Source: Neonectria sp. B-13
Taxonomy: Eukaryota > Ascomycota > Sordariomycetes > Hypocreales > Nectriaceae
Assembly (NCBI GenBank): GCA_002682825.1
Contig: NOKP01000002.1
Span: 2,697,063 to 2,761,062 of the forward strand
Length of the DNA: 64,000 bases
Direction of reading: 5' to 3'
Below, one piece after another: positions 46,592-57,800 of the stretch. The notes below the pieces were generated by a model that made no database searches, was not told where the DNA came from, and was given only the letters and a program-made list of their open reading frames with translations. The stretch's first letter is position 1; the number at the start of each line of letters is the position of its first letter. A program made the translations under genes and the position numbers.

Positions 46592-47803
46592 TTACGGGAA
46601 CCTCCAGTTTAGACAGGGACACTGGCCGCCCTCTATAATATATCTTTCTACCTTGGAACTATCAACATGATGTTCCAAATTTAAGCTGTTGCCTCGCAGA
46701 ATAATCCAAATGGTTTTCACGCCGTTGCGTTCATCCTTCTGCGAAAAGAAACCCCTGATGTGGACCGTTTTCAGGTTCTCTAGCCGCTGGTTCATCAATT
46801 CAAAGATAAGTTCCCAGGTCATACTCGAGGGCGTGCCGGAATTCACGAGTCCCCTCATGGACCGTAAAGCGACATGCTTGAGTGTTGAGCAGTGGGACAC
46901 GAGGAAAGAGGCAAGTCCGTCCAGACAGAGAAGGGCATCGAGTAGATCGAGGCTTTCTAGATGGCTAAGATGAGCATTTGGGAGAAACTGACCATCCACT
47001 GGTCTCCACGACTTTCGAAACGCATGTATTCGGAGCTCGCGAAGAAGGGGCATCAGCGAGATAAAGTTCTCGAGCTGGTTCTCCCTAGCCGACTCGCTAC
47101 CTTCAACTGCCAAGCGCAACTGCGTCAGGGTGCCGAAGCTGGTTTCGACAGGGTCATCCAGAGCCGACAGCAAGGTGAGCATTTGGAGCTGCAAGGGCTC
47201 GATCGTCAGGCTTCTCAGCGGTACCTTGAAGCTTCTCAAGACATCGAAGACAACACGCTGGACATTCATAAGTTCTTCCCCGGCCAGATCTACTGAGATC
47301 TCGTCGTCAAACCACCCGCTGACTTGCTCGATGGTCCACGGACACTCTGTCCACGTCAGACAGACGGATTCCAGGTTGATGAGGCGCCGCAAGGCTGGCT
47401 CAACAAGATCCAGGGCCAGATGAGGATTGTTTTCGCCAGAGGGTTGAGTAGCAAAGTAGTTGTCCCACTGTTCAACAAGCGGCAGCAATTGGTGGTGCTG
47501 TCTCCCCCAGTTATGTGCGCTCTCTCGTCTGATTTGGTCATGGTCCATTCTTGCGAGGTAGAACTTGACCGCCTTGATACGGCTTGCGCACTCGGGTATT
47601 TGTGACAAGCGTGCGAGTCTTTGCGCGTCCCGCCTCCAGGGCAATCCAACAAATTCACCCAAGGTTAGTTGGGACCGTGTCGCTCCGGCGAGTAGTCTCG
47701 AACATGCTCTGAAGTTTTTGAATTCAAAATGTTGGAGAAACGAGGCGATGGAAGCAATCAGCTCGGTTGGCAGCAGGTCAAGTCCTGGTTTCCGGGTCTC
47801 CAT
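46592..47803 (-). CDS. F-box-like protein
   Basis: A single exon encodes 403 residues. The N-terminus (LDLLPTELIASIASFLQHFEFKNFRACSRLLAGATRSQL, residues 8-46) has the spacing of an F-box: LPxEL, then a leucine pair, then a basic end. The rest has leucine-rich segments (LTQLRLAV, LRELRIHAF, LSHLESLDLLDALLC, LKHVALRSMRG, LENLKTVHIRG) at roughly regular intervals, like an irregular LRR. F-box proteins link substrates to the Skp1-Cul1 ubiquitin ligase. The target cannot be inferred. Many such singletons in filamentous fungi are lineage-specific. It is transcribed divergently from the small membrane protein gene, with only 271 bp between start codons. Confidence 0.75.
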   Translation of the reverse strand: METRKPGLDLLPTELIASIASFLQHFEFKNFRACSRLLAGATRSQLTLGEFVGLPWRRDAQRLARLSQIPECASRIKAVKFYLARMDHDQIRRESAHNWGRQHHQLLPLVEQWDNYFATQPSGENNPHLALDLVEPALRRLINLESVCLTWTECPWTIEQVSGWFDDEISVDLAGEELMNVQRVVFDVLRSFKVPLRSLTIEPLQLQMLTLLSALDDPVETSFGTLTQLRLAVEGSESARENQLENFISLMPLLRELRIHAFRKSWRPVDGQFLPNAHLSHLESLDLLDALLCLDGLASFLVSHCSTLKHVALRSMRGLVNSGTPSSMTWELIFELMNQRLENLKTVHIRGFFSQKDERNGVKTIWIILRGNSLNLEHHVDSSKVERYIIEGGQCPCLNWRFP

Positions 47804-47863
47804 GGTCGGTCTAGAGCTGAGAGTGAGTTCGTAATTGCGGCCGGGTTCTTGTTGTTGTCGTCG

Positions 47864-47889
47864 GCTGGTGAAGCTGGTGAAGCTGGTGC
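47864..47889. repeat. GCTGGTGAA nonamer repeat
   Basis: Nearly three head-to-tail copies lie in the short divergent promoter between the F-box gene and the small membrane protein gene. Confidence 0.8.
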
Positions 47890-48074
47890 AAGAGGGGCCA
47901 GGCAGCCTGTCATCATTGAGGTGAGGGGTTGTTGGTCCCGATACTCACACGCTCCCCGTGGCCCCATACCATCCATCCAGCGTTGAAATTTGCTCAAATC
48001 AATCCCATTCTCACAGTCACAGTTGCGAGTTCCCGCCGCGATCCACAGAGTCCCTCATCCACACCGTTCGAGCC

Positions 48075-48346
48075 ATGTTCAAGTAGGTCGTCAACCCCCT
48101 GAATGCCTTCAACCAATCCTCATACCGCCCGCACCTCGCTCACCTCAACGCAGGGCCTTCAAAAACCTCCCTCCCAAAGCCCGGGCCGGAGTCGGCGTCG
48201 CCGTCATCGCCTGGGGCACGGCAGGCCTCTACGTGTCCAACCAAGTAGAGGAAAATTTCGGTTTCACCCCGACCGAGGAGGACAAGGCTAAACTGAGCCA
48301 GTACACGCCCAAAATCATCACTGTCGAGAGGAATCAAGGGCGATGA
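48075..48346 (+). CDS. Small single-pass membrane protein (66 residues)
   Basis: Exon 1 is only 8 nt (48075-48082, MFK). A 71-bp intron with a GTAGGT donor and ACGCAG acceptor follows, and exon 2 (48154-48346) continues AFKNLPPKARAGVGVAVIAWGTAGLYVSNQ. Without splicing, codon 4 is a stop (AAG TAG), so the intron is required. One membrane helix (residues 14-31) follows a basic amphipathic start, and a soluble tail ends YTPKIITVERNQGR. This looks like a small mitochondrial inner-membrane or peroxisomal protein, but I cannot assign a family with confidence. It shares a 271-bp divergent promoter with the F-box gene. Confidence 0.72.
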
Positions 48347-48844
48347 GCGTCACTAGTTGGCATGGACAACTTAAGGCCAGATAGATTGAGGGTTGATACT
48401 TGCTTGCACACGCTCAAGGCATTCATTCGCATCACACATCGCTTCCATGTCATTTGCACACAAGTAGTATCTTTTTACAAGACTGAAGACTGATGTGTAA
48501 TCAAGCTACCAGTACATCTCGCAATTTTCTTCAACTCAGAATGTGTCACTCACAGTAACAGACCGAGTGTATGTCAAGGAGCAAACATCATTAACCAGCC
48601 CAAGCCATGAAGTCGTCACCTCCCTCTATCTTGATAAGTCTAATAATGCAGCGACAACTCCTCCTCCCCCGTCTAAATGCAACAGCGCACAACAACCCCG
48701 AAAGAACCGACCATTGATGCATGTGAGAGCGAGTCGATCGTTCCGACGAATCAACTCGTGAGCCAGAAAGGAAAAAAAAACCAAATGCAACGCCTCCTAA
48801 TGCAACCCCCTCCACCCCTGTTTGCTTTTGAGAACCACATCATG
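48347..48844. other. Convergent 3' intergenic region
   Basis: No gene seen. AT-rich 3' flanks of the small membrane protein gene and the C2H2 regulator. Confidence 0.5.
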
Positions 48845-51818
48845 CTACCGTCCTCCTGTATCCAGCTCAGTCTTGACAGCCGCAGCTCCAGCGCCCACCA
48901 CTTGCGGAGTAAACAGGCAAGCCATCTCCAGTGTTAAATCCATAGCTCCATATTGATCATCAATCTCTCCGACTGATCCTAACTCTTCTCCTCTTGATGC
49001 TCCGTCAGACATGACCCAAGCCCTAACCGACTTCAACAGCTGCATGACTTGCATAAATCGCACGTCTGGAGCCATTTGAAGTTCGGCCGGCCGAGTATGC
49101 TGAAGCATGTACTTTGCCAACCAGTAAAAGTGTATTCCATCTCTCGAAAATCCGTGTCGCCGAGGATTGTTTGATGCCGGCGTTGTTGGTGGGAACTGTG
49201 AAGACATGTCCGCATCCCAATTCGATTTGAACTTGTCTAACGCACCGTTGAGCCTCTGGAGGCTTTGGTGATCTGTATTTTGAGATGCCCCGTTCACGGG
49301 GGAACCCCGTCGGCTGTGGGCTCCCGCTGGGGTCATCCAATCGCTCGGAGGTGGTGTTCCGTAGTTGGCCGCATTTCCTCCAACTTGCACACGTCGAATC
49401 AAAGCCAATAAGCCATGGATCAAGATGAATTTTCCGTATAAGTTGGTACTTCCGGGTTGGATCCCATATGATGGATGGAGAAGGGCCTTGATCGCCCAAT
49501 CCATCACTGGTTGCTTGGGCCGTTGCGTACCGTATGCGTTCTGATCCCGGGCGGCATCAGAACCGTTGAGGCCTAGTGCAGAAACACAATCCTCCGCTTT
49601 GTCAGCATCCCAGGCTGCGTCGTCGCAGGGAAGGGGCAGATGGATTTCAAACACGTCAAACGAAGGATGTGAGTTGAAATAAAGCCCCATTGCCGTGTCG
49701 CAGAGGAAGATGCCAAACATGAGCCGGTTCCGCCGTTCCTGGTCGATCCATGTCTCCCAATTGAAGTCTCGGAGACTAAAATTGTTCGAGTCGGAATTGA
49801 CTTGGTGCAATACTGACGCATAGTATGGGTCTTCTGAAGACTGGAACATGTTGAACTTCCGAGCGTTGGATGCTAGATATGGATGGATCTGGCGGGCCCG
49901 ATCTCGTTGTTGCGGGGTTCCATTCCATATCAAAAGAATACACATGAACATGACAGCTTGGAGCTCTTCGATGTCGGTCCGAGAGGCAATCCTCGGCTGG
50001 GAATCCCGCAGCTCGGTGGAAAATACCTTGCAATCACGCTCCAATGCAAGGCACAAAAAGTCCATCATTTCGCGAACATTAGATGATGTGACACGGTCAG
50101 AGTAGCAAGCACCGATGCAACACATGCCTGCAAGTAAGCCAGTGTACGCGTCAACGATCTTGAATGTCGGAATATGAAGGACGGGTACGTGGATGTGGAA
50201 ATGGGTAAACTTGTCCAGGAAATCTTTGATGTTGTCGGGTGAAAAGTAGAGATTCATCCCCGCGCTTTGGGGGTCAATCGCCTGATTAGGAGGATAAAAG
50301 AAGTTGAGGATCTGGTCGGAGAGTTGATTATATGGATTTTGGAGATTAGAGGACATCCCCCAGTTCGAAGGGAGGGGGCTGCTGGGTCTGGCGCCTGTCG
50401 TCCCGGGCTCGGCATTAGGCTCGGTTTTGGTTGCGATCTGCGTCTGTCCAAGATTAGGAATGAAAGAGGTGTTGACGTAGGTTTGATGCGCACCAGCCTG
50501 GAACATCTGGGACCAGTCAAGGCCAGATTGTTGGTTTTGGTTTGAACCGCCATACATAGGCATGCCGTTCTGTCCCGGAGGCATACTGTAGCCAGGGAGC
50601 TGCTGCTGCTGCATCGAGCTCGAGACATCGTTGCCGTAGGGTTGCGAACCACCCATGACAGGCATGTTACGCCTGTCCCCGTTGTTACCGTTGTCAAGAC
50701 GTCCAATCGAGCTGGATCGCGACAAATGGTTCTGGTCTCCAGCCATGTTGTTCATACCGTCCTGAACGGGAACCATGCCAAAGGGGTGGACCATGTTGTC
50801 TCCGGGGATGTTACTAAGCCCGTTAAGATGGTTGAGGTCACCATCGTGACCGAGGCCGGCGGCCTTTTGAGCCTGGGCATTCTTCTTAACGTGAGCTTGA
50901 GGGTGGGACAAGTGGCTAGCTCCGGTGGGGTTTCCACGACGGATAGAGCACTTTTGGAAGTGACGCTTCAGGATATCACTTCGAGAAAACGTATCGCGGC
51001 AAAGCACACACATGTAAGGGCGGTCGCCGGTGTCTGTGGAGGGGGATCTGCGTTAGCGCGTTAGGAAGACGGGAGAGGCGCAAACCAAACTTACGTCGGA
51101 GAAGGTGACGCTTGAGATGCTTTGCGTGAAGGTAGGTCTTTGTACAGTGGGGGCACGGGAATTTTCCATCCGCGTCCTTGACAGGAATAACGGTGTTCTT
51201 AGTGGCACCGGTGCCGGCGGCGGGAGCAGCAGGCCGGCCAGGAGCGCTGGGCAAGATACCGCGTCGACCCTGAGAACCCACAACGTGAGTAGGTTGTTCA
51301 CCATCGTGCTGCTGGAGAACGGAAGTAGGCTGCATCAACGAGCTAGGTCCGTAGGGCGAGGAGACGCCGGGTTGGGACATAATCCCGCCAGGAGGCATGG
51401 GGCGCAACACGGGAGGCCCTCGGCCACCGACAGGCGCGGGAGCAATGGGTTGCGGGTGAGACGCGGTCGTAGTCGCCTGGGGCATCATGGCGCCTGAAGT
51501 GCCATACTGCTGAGGAGGAGGGTACTGGCTCTGGGGCATTGAGTAGATGCCACCTCGTCCTCCTGGCTGCGACGTCTGCTGATAGCTGGGAAGACCTGTC
51601 GAGCCAGGTGTGTTGGGCGTACCAGGCGTCCGCGGCGTGTGCGGGTGGCTACCGTAGAGAGGCTGCATGGCTGAGGCGGGAGGTTGCAACGGCGGAAGAG
51701 TCTGAGGGAGAGGAGAACCGGTTTGTAGCTGGTTGGGGGCGATAGCGGTGGGCGAAGGATAAGTCTGACCAGAGGAAGTCGTGTTTACACCATTGGGGGG
51801 ATACTGCGAACCGTCCAT
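48845..51818 (-). CDS. C2H2 zinc-finger transcription factor with fungal-specific domain
   Basis: Exons 51818-51095 and 51033-48845 (61-bp intron) encode 970 residues. A Pro/Gln/Ser-rich N-terminus of about 215 residues leads to two zinc fingers. Finger one is Cys222, Cys225, His238 and His242. Its last His is split by the intron, and splicing restores the HTGDRPY linker. Finger two is Cys250, Cys253, His266 and Cys270, a C2HC variant. Downstream is a Gln/Asn-rich region. The fungal-specific transcription factor middle homology region (about 490-800) contains LLAGMCCIGACYSDRV, LQAVMFMCILLIWNG and LFGIFLCDTAMGL-like helices. This pairing of C2H2 fingers with that domain is known from Adr1-like and other fungal regulators of metabolism. 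The target genes are unknown. The minus-strand leader upstream is long and pyrimidine-rich, hinting at an extended 5' UTR. Confidence 0.88.
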
Positions 51819-54800
51819 GCTACTCTCGGTAGAAGCGCTGTGGATGGGACGTGTTGAAGGCGACGCAAGACTCCGGGTTGAACAAGACTGAGCTTGGCGA
51901 CGGGAGGGCGGACAAGATCAAGTCGAGATTGCCGAGGAAGAGAAAGTCCAAGTTTGCGAGGTGGCGAGGCAAACAAGTGATCACTCAGCACACAATACAG
52001 TGCAAGTTGCAAAGCTCCGCAGACGAGGTTCCCGGAAGGTGGATGAGGCTCGTGGCAGGTCCCTCTCGAGGTGGTGTTTTGGGGAAGGGTGCAGAGTGGA
52101 GAACTGGGTCTCGAACCTTTTTATTTTTTTTCGGCGGAAGCTGTCAGGGCGCCAGGCCGGAAGGGTGGACTGCGGAGGGTGGGTGGCGTGGGAGGGAGGG
52201 TGTGCAATAGGAAAAGCCAAGAGGTGCGCGGCGAGAAGGATAAGTGGATCCGCGTGGGAGTGGATGCGGTGGGTGCGTAGTGACCGCGAGTGAGGAAGAG
52301 GTGAGGTGAGGGAACGACGTAGCGAGGTAACAGCGGTAGCGGTCGAACTTCGTGGTAGGGCGATTTTAGCGTGCTAAGGAATGTCCAATGATCCAGCCGG
52401 CCGAATCGTAGCCCGTAGTAGTAGGTACAGGCAGGAGGCAGAGGGAGACGCAGAGGAGAAAGTGTGCGGTGAGGAGTGGCGGGAAGCGGTAACAGAAACA
52501 GCAGCAGGCGTAGTAGCAGCAGCGGTAACAACAGCGAGAGCGGAACCGTTGAGATGCCTGAGCTGGTGACCTGGCGACCTGGCTTGCCTGGCACGCACGA
52601 GCAGTGACTGGGCAGTGGCAGTGACCAAGTGGATAAATGCTTGCGAGGGAAGTGGGCCCACGGGGAACCACAGCGAGGTCAGAATGAGATGGGATAGGCC
52701 GCGGGGCTGGGATCTGGAGGAGAAGAAAAAAGTAGACCAGAGGGGAGGGTCGCGGGTGTCGTGGGTCGTGTATTGTGGATTGTGGATTGTGGATTGGGGT
52801 TGTGGGTTGTGGGCGTGGGTGAGGGCGTGTTGGACGGGGCCGGGGCGCCAGATGCGCAAATGGTGAACGGGAAAGACACAGCAGGGTGTATTCAACGAGG
52901 CCGACGATGAATTTGAAATTGCTTTCGACGGCGGATTGGGTGATGGGTGAAGTTGAAAATTGGGAGAGAGGAAAAGATTGCGGGAGGGAAGAAATGGGAG
53001 ATTGAAGAAGATGAGAGAAGAAGAGAACGCGGAAAGAGCGAACGAGAGAACGCGCGCCCAGAAAGTGACCAAGCTGCCTGCCTGCCAGTGAGAAACGAGA
53101 GACGCCGACAGAATCAGCGGTGCAGCACTGCGAACGCACCGGCCGAAGTACCAGTGACTTGGCCACAGGGGACACGCCTTGACACCTGGCTGCCAGCTGT
53201 TTGCAGCAGGGTCGCAATTTTTCTGGATTTTTCGGGCAATTTTTTCTCTCGCTCGCTCTTTCTTGACACGACTCTGCAACGCCCCCGTCTAACCAAATCA
53301 GACAGCCGTGTGCTTTGGTCTCATCGGGACTAGGGTGAAATCTGTCGCGCTGGACCAATTTCGCTCCTAGCGTGGGTGCCATTGCCGCTCTAAGCCGCAA
53401 GAATTGGGGCCTAAGGAACGACCGAGCTACCTTGGCGTCACCTCCCGACTGCAGCAGTGCCCAGGCACACGCTCGGTATCCCGGCCGTACTCACCGCTGG
53501 CCCGAGCCCTCATCGGTATGCTGGTACGCAAGGCAAGTACGAGGCACATCCTGTGCTGTGCCTACCGGCATCGCGCCCTTCTTGCAGGAAAGAAGCCTTT
53601 GTAATAATAGCACGTTCTGGTTCAGACTCCTTCCAGTCATGACTGTCGCCTCCGAAACTATCTCATCAGACGCATCAATATGGTCACTTTCATCAATCTC
53701 GTCACTCTCTAGGCCTTGTCACTGACTGCCTAGGTGTTTACGTTGTACCAAACGCTCCAGTGCATATACTGTCCAGAATGTGGGAGGCGTCGACTTCATA
53801 TGCAACCCCTCCGCTCAGGTACCAGCATCGAGTATCTCCGCTACGATCCAACGATCCAAGCCAAAGACTCAAGGCACTGCGCGGCATCGGTATCGGCAGC
53901 GGTATCTCCGTCCGACACCGCCCGGCCAGGGGGGTGGTGTGGCTGCATGGTCGGTGGTTGGAGGGCATCAACTCGAGCGAGGCTGGAGGCTGCTGGTAGG
54001 TCCGGGACCAGACAAAGGTGCGAGCGCCCTCCCTCAACAGGCGTCATTGCTGCCAACCATGGTCAGCTCCGCCGCATCGACATTGCTCCCAGTATCAGGT
54101 TGTATCCAATGTCTGTCCCGTGCCAGGGATCCGGCGGCACTTGCACCGATGCCCATGATGCTGCCTCGCCTCGCGCCATCCCGGATGAGGCCAGGGAATC
54201 GTTCTGCACAAACCCAGGATCATGCACAAGGGGATGAGAAAACACACTACGAAAACACACAATAACTGCGCAAGTTGAGTCTTGCACTCGGTCGTGCTCG
54301 GAAGGGGTGGGGCGAGTGTATTGATGGAGGTTGGGTGAGGTTCGTTTAGTAACGGGTACACAGAACCAGCACGCGTTTCTTTGACCTCCCGCACAGAAGG
54401 CCGAAGTCTCGCGTACCGCCTTGTTATTCCCTAGATGGTCTTCTTCAAGCGTGCACCCTCCCAGCGCCCGGTGCGCGATGCCCTGGCTGATTCCCGGTAT
54501 TGTTGCCGGTCGGGTTGCCCGCCCACGCCGACGATGCTTCACGCCAAACCAAGTACCCTCACCGCATTACCTCATACACGACTCGGGACGCCGAGTTCGC
54601 GCCGGGATCTCTCAACAAGCTCATGCAGCCCTTCTCATTTCGATTTTTCTTTTCCTTTCCTCCTTGCCTAATCGTGTGAGGGCAGTCACACTAGTGTCAA
54701 CGCTACTGGGCCAAGGATGATGGCCAGAAGTTCATGGAAATACGGCATTCGACAAAACGCGGCGGCAATGTCTCTGTCGGCGATAGAAGCATAGCTGAGA

Positions 54801-57800
54801 CGGTCCCAGTGTGTTTTGCCCAGCCAGGTGCTCTAATTTGGACTGGTCGATCTGTATCCTCTCCGCACCTTGCCGGGGTTCGGATATACAGAGTTCACCT
54901 TTCCAACTCTCCTTTGTGTGTCGACTCTTTACCAGTTCGGTCCGCGGCCAATTGGCAACGCAAAACAACGCAGCGTTCATGAGCGACGAACCTTGGCTCC
55001 CAAGAAAGCTTCACAGCCCGTGATCTGGCACAACATGCTAGGTTGTTTTCGACATGCCATGGCATGACACCTCACAATAGAACGCGCCTGATAGTCTGCA
55101 GAGCGGTTTTATCACATAATCCTATGCCGCATTCAGGCGGAAACGCTTGGCACTTTGTTGCAACCCAGGTCTGGCCTGTCCTTGAACTGGCACTACTATG
55201 CACCGCCCAAGGGAGGTACAGTCCGTACGTAAAATGTACTGGCATCGTGACCTGGCCAGGCAGACTATTTACCCACCCCCCCAAGCGCTATGTTCACTCA
55301 CGGGCTGGAGCACGACTCGTGACTCGAAAATGCCGGGATCCCAAAATGATGTGCAGGATCCACGAGTCAAGCGAGTCTCTAGGCCTCCCCAACCAACATG
55401 TCCCTGGATTGCCGCGCTCACCAACGGCGGCTGTGACGTTGTTGGATCATCATTGGATTCAACGCTTACAGGCCTCGGTATCCCTTGAATTCCGTCTCTC
55501 CAAAGTCCCTTTGGTTCGTACGCTACAACGCAGAGTGAGTTGCTATGGACCAACTCAACGACCAACGCCTCTATGGTCAACCTCGCGTGCCAAGAAACGA
55601 TGAGCTGGTTCAACAATCTAACCATGGGCACTCGGTTGCAGGGCAAAAAGCAAAGTTACCGCCAGGCGAAACTTGGTCCAATTTCAATACATTACAATGC
55701 GATCTGCAGAACAGAAACTCTCTCATTATCTAGCCCTGTTCGGAGCCGTTCTGTGTAGTAACGAGCAGTGTAATCCTGCGCGTCCGCTCCGGCCCTGAAA
55801 CGCACAGCACGCGCGGATGGATTAGCACGAGGCGCGTTGGTCTCTCACAGGCTCGCAGCTAGGGGTCCTTCATCTCACATCGGCCCTGGGACTGTAAACG
55901 GGGCCGTCCAATGGCTCCCGAAAACACCGCGGTCGTGCCCACCGAGGCAGATCTTGGTGGAGCCTGTACCCCTTGGAACCCCTCACCCTCCCGCTCAGTG
56001 CAGCTGCTTGAGGGATTCGAAGAAGGCAAGGGAAAGCTTCGATGCTGGCTCCAGAAGCTTGTAGTGGAGTCATTCCCGCGAGGAGGCGCATTTGGAGAAG
56101 CTGTCGTCTTTTGAGCCGCTGACGCCCACCTGTCACCAAGCTCAACGTCTCGCAACCTCGGTGCCCGCTCAGGCCACGATACCACGATGCCCTGGCCAGA
56201 ATCCCGTATCCGGACGTCTCTGTCCGACACTTGGGCTCACACCGCGCAAAGCGCCTTTTTTTGTTTTGTTTTTCCTTTCCAACTCAGGCCACACCCAGCA
56301 GGCGTAAAGGATACGTCAGCGTTGATTCTCGATGCGAAGTGGCGGGAAACACCGAGACAGGCGTCATTCCCGAGAAACAGCTAGCGACTAATCCCAGCGC
56401 TACTACGTTTTTTTTTCACGTCCTCGCGCCTTGGCCCGCGATGGTAGGGAGGCTACCGAGATTCTCAATCCCTGCCTCTGTGGCGCCGCCTTCTGGATCC
56501 TCTTTGCTAGGGACGAATGCTGTGGGACATTGTCACAACCAGAGCGTGGGACACAAGAACTGTCAAATGGCAAAAGGGCGGATACATACATACCTGGTCG
56601 GTTTTATCAATCTCATCGATCTCATTAATCCTCCATCCGTATTCACAACGCCGACCGCAAATGCCACCAAACAACCAACCCGTCAATGATGCACCGCAGC
56701 ACCAATGCTTCGCCGACATCGCCAATGGGTGCGGCAACGGTCGTGCCATTGCTGTTGCGTCATGACCTGAGGTGTCAAACTATTCCGCGCAATCCCTAAG
56801 TGCTGGCGAGGATTTTCCGAGACTTCACCGACTCGAAATACCGCCCTTCCCCCCTCTCCAAACACACTCCGTCCACACCGTGTCTGCCTCCTGCCTTTGA
56901 GTCAAAACCAAAAGAGCCCGTCCTGGTTTTAGCCACGCTCGCTCGACACGAGTCAATCAATCAGTGCGCGACTTCACACACGAACATGTCAACCAGGGAG
57001 CAAGACGGCTGACAAATGGAACAGTCAGGCTGGACTGGACGCATTGGGAACTATAGCCGGAGGCCAGGGCTGGTGGCGGGCGCGAGTGCCGCCGGCAACA
57101 TGGTCAATATGTCATGGCTTGCCTGGACGCAGGTGCTACGTACTGTTGTTGAGCCGTGAAAGGATGATGCTCGCATCATCAGCTGATAAGTGCGCGAAGG
57201 ACACACCCTCGTGGCAGATCCCTGCACCAACTGTCGGAACTGCTCCATCAGGACTTCCGATATCATTCAGTGGCTGACGACAGCGGCAGGGATATTGGAA
57301 TTACGAGGTGCTAGTTGCGCAAGTAAAGTGTACATTTCTCCTCGTCGGTCGAGCTCCTTTGCACAGAATACATTTGTGCACTACGATGTCCAGCCATGGA
57401 GGGGCGACGTTGGAAAGTCTGAAAATTTCGAGCCCACCACCACATCGTTTGCGGAGTTTTTATGTGGTCGGCTCGGATGCATCCATTACATACACCACAG
57501 TGGCCACACAAGAGAACGGAAAAAGAGGGCCATGTCCGGCAATCGTTGGAGAAGCGGGCCAAAGTGGAGGTGGAAGAAAAAAACTGCCGCTGGGTGGTAC
57601 CGGACGGAGCTGGTTGAGGCTCCGAGCTCCTGCTGGGTCCCTCCCGCTTCCCAAGTTCCCATCAAGCCCCGTCTGGAGCCCACATTCTCTAACGCGTAAC
57701 ATTGCCCGTGGCCGACCCAAATAGAAGGGGACTCAAACAAGCCATGGCGATGGCTTCACCTCGAGCGTCCCCCACGCCCGCTCCAAATCCATCGATGCAC

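Noticed and set aside
52366..53400. Two overlapping minus-strand frames of 344 and 301 codons
   Set aside because: Open in two phases at once because the strand is pyrimidine-rich; composition is not protein-like.
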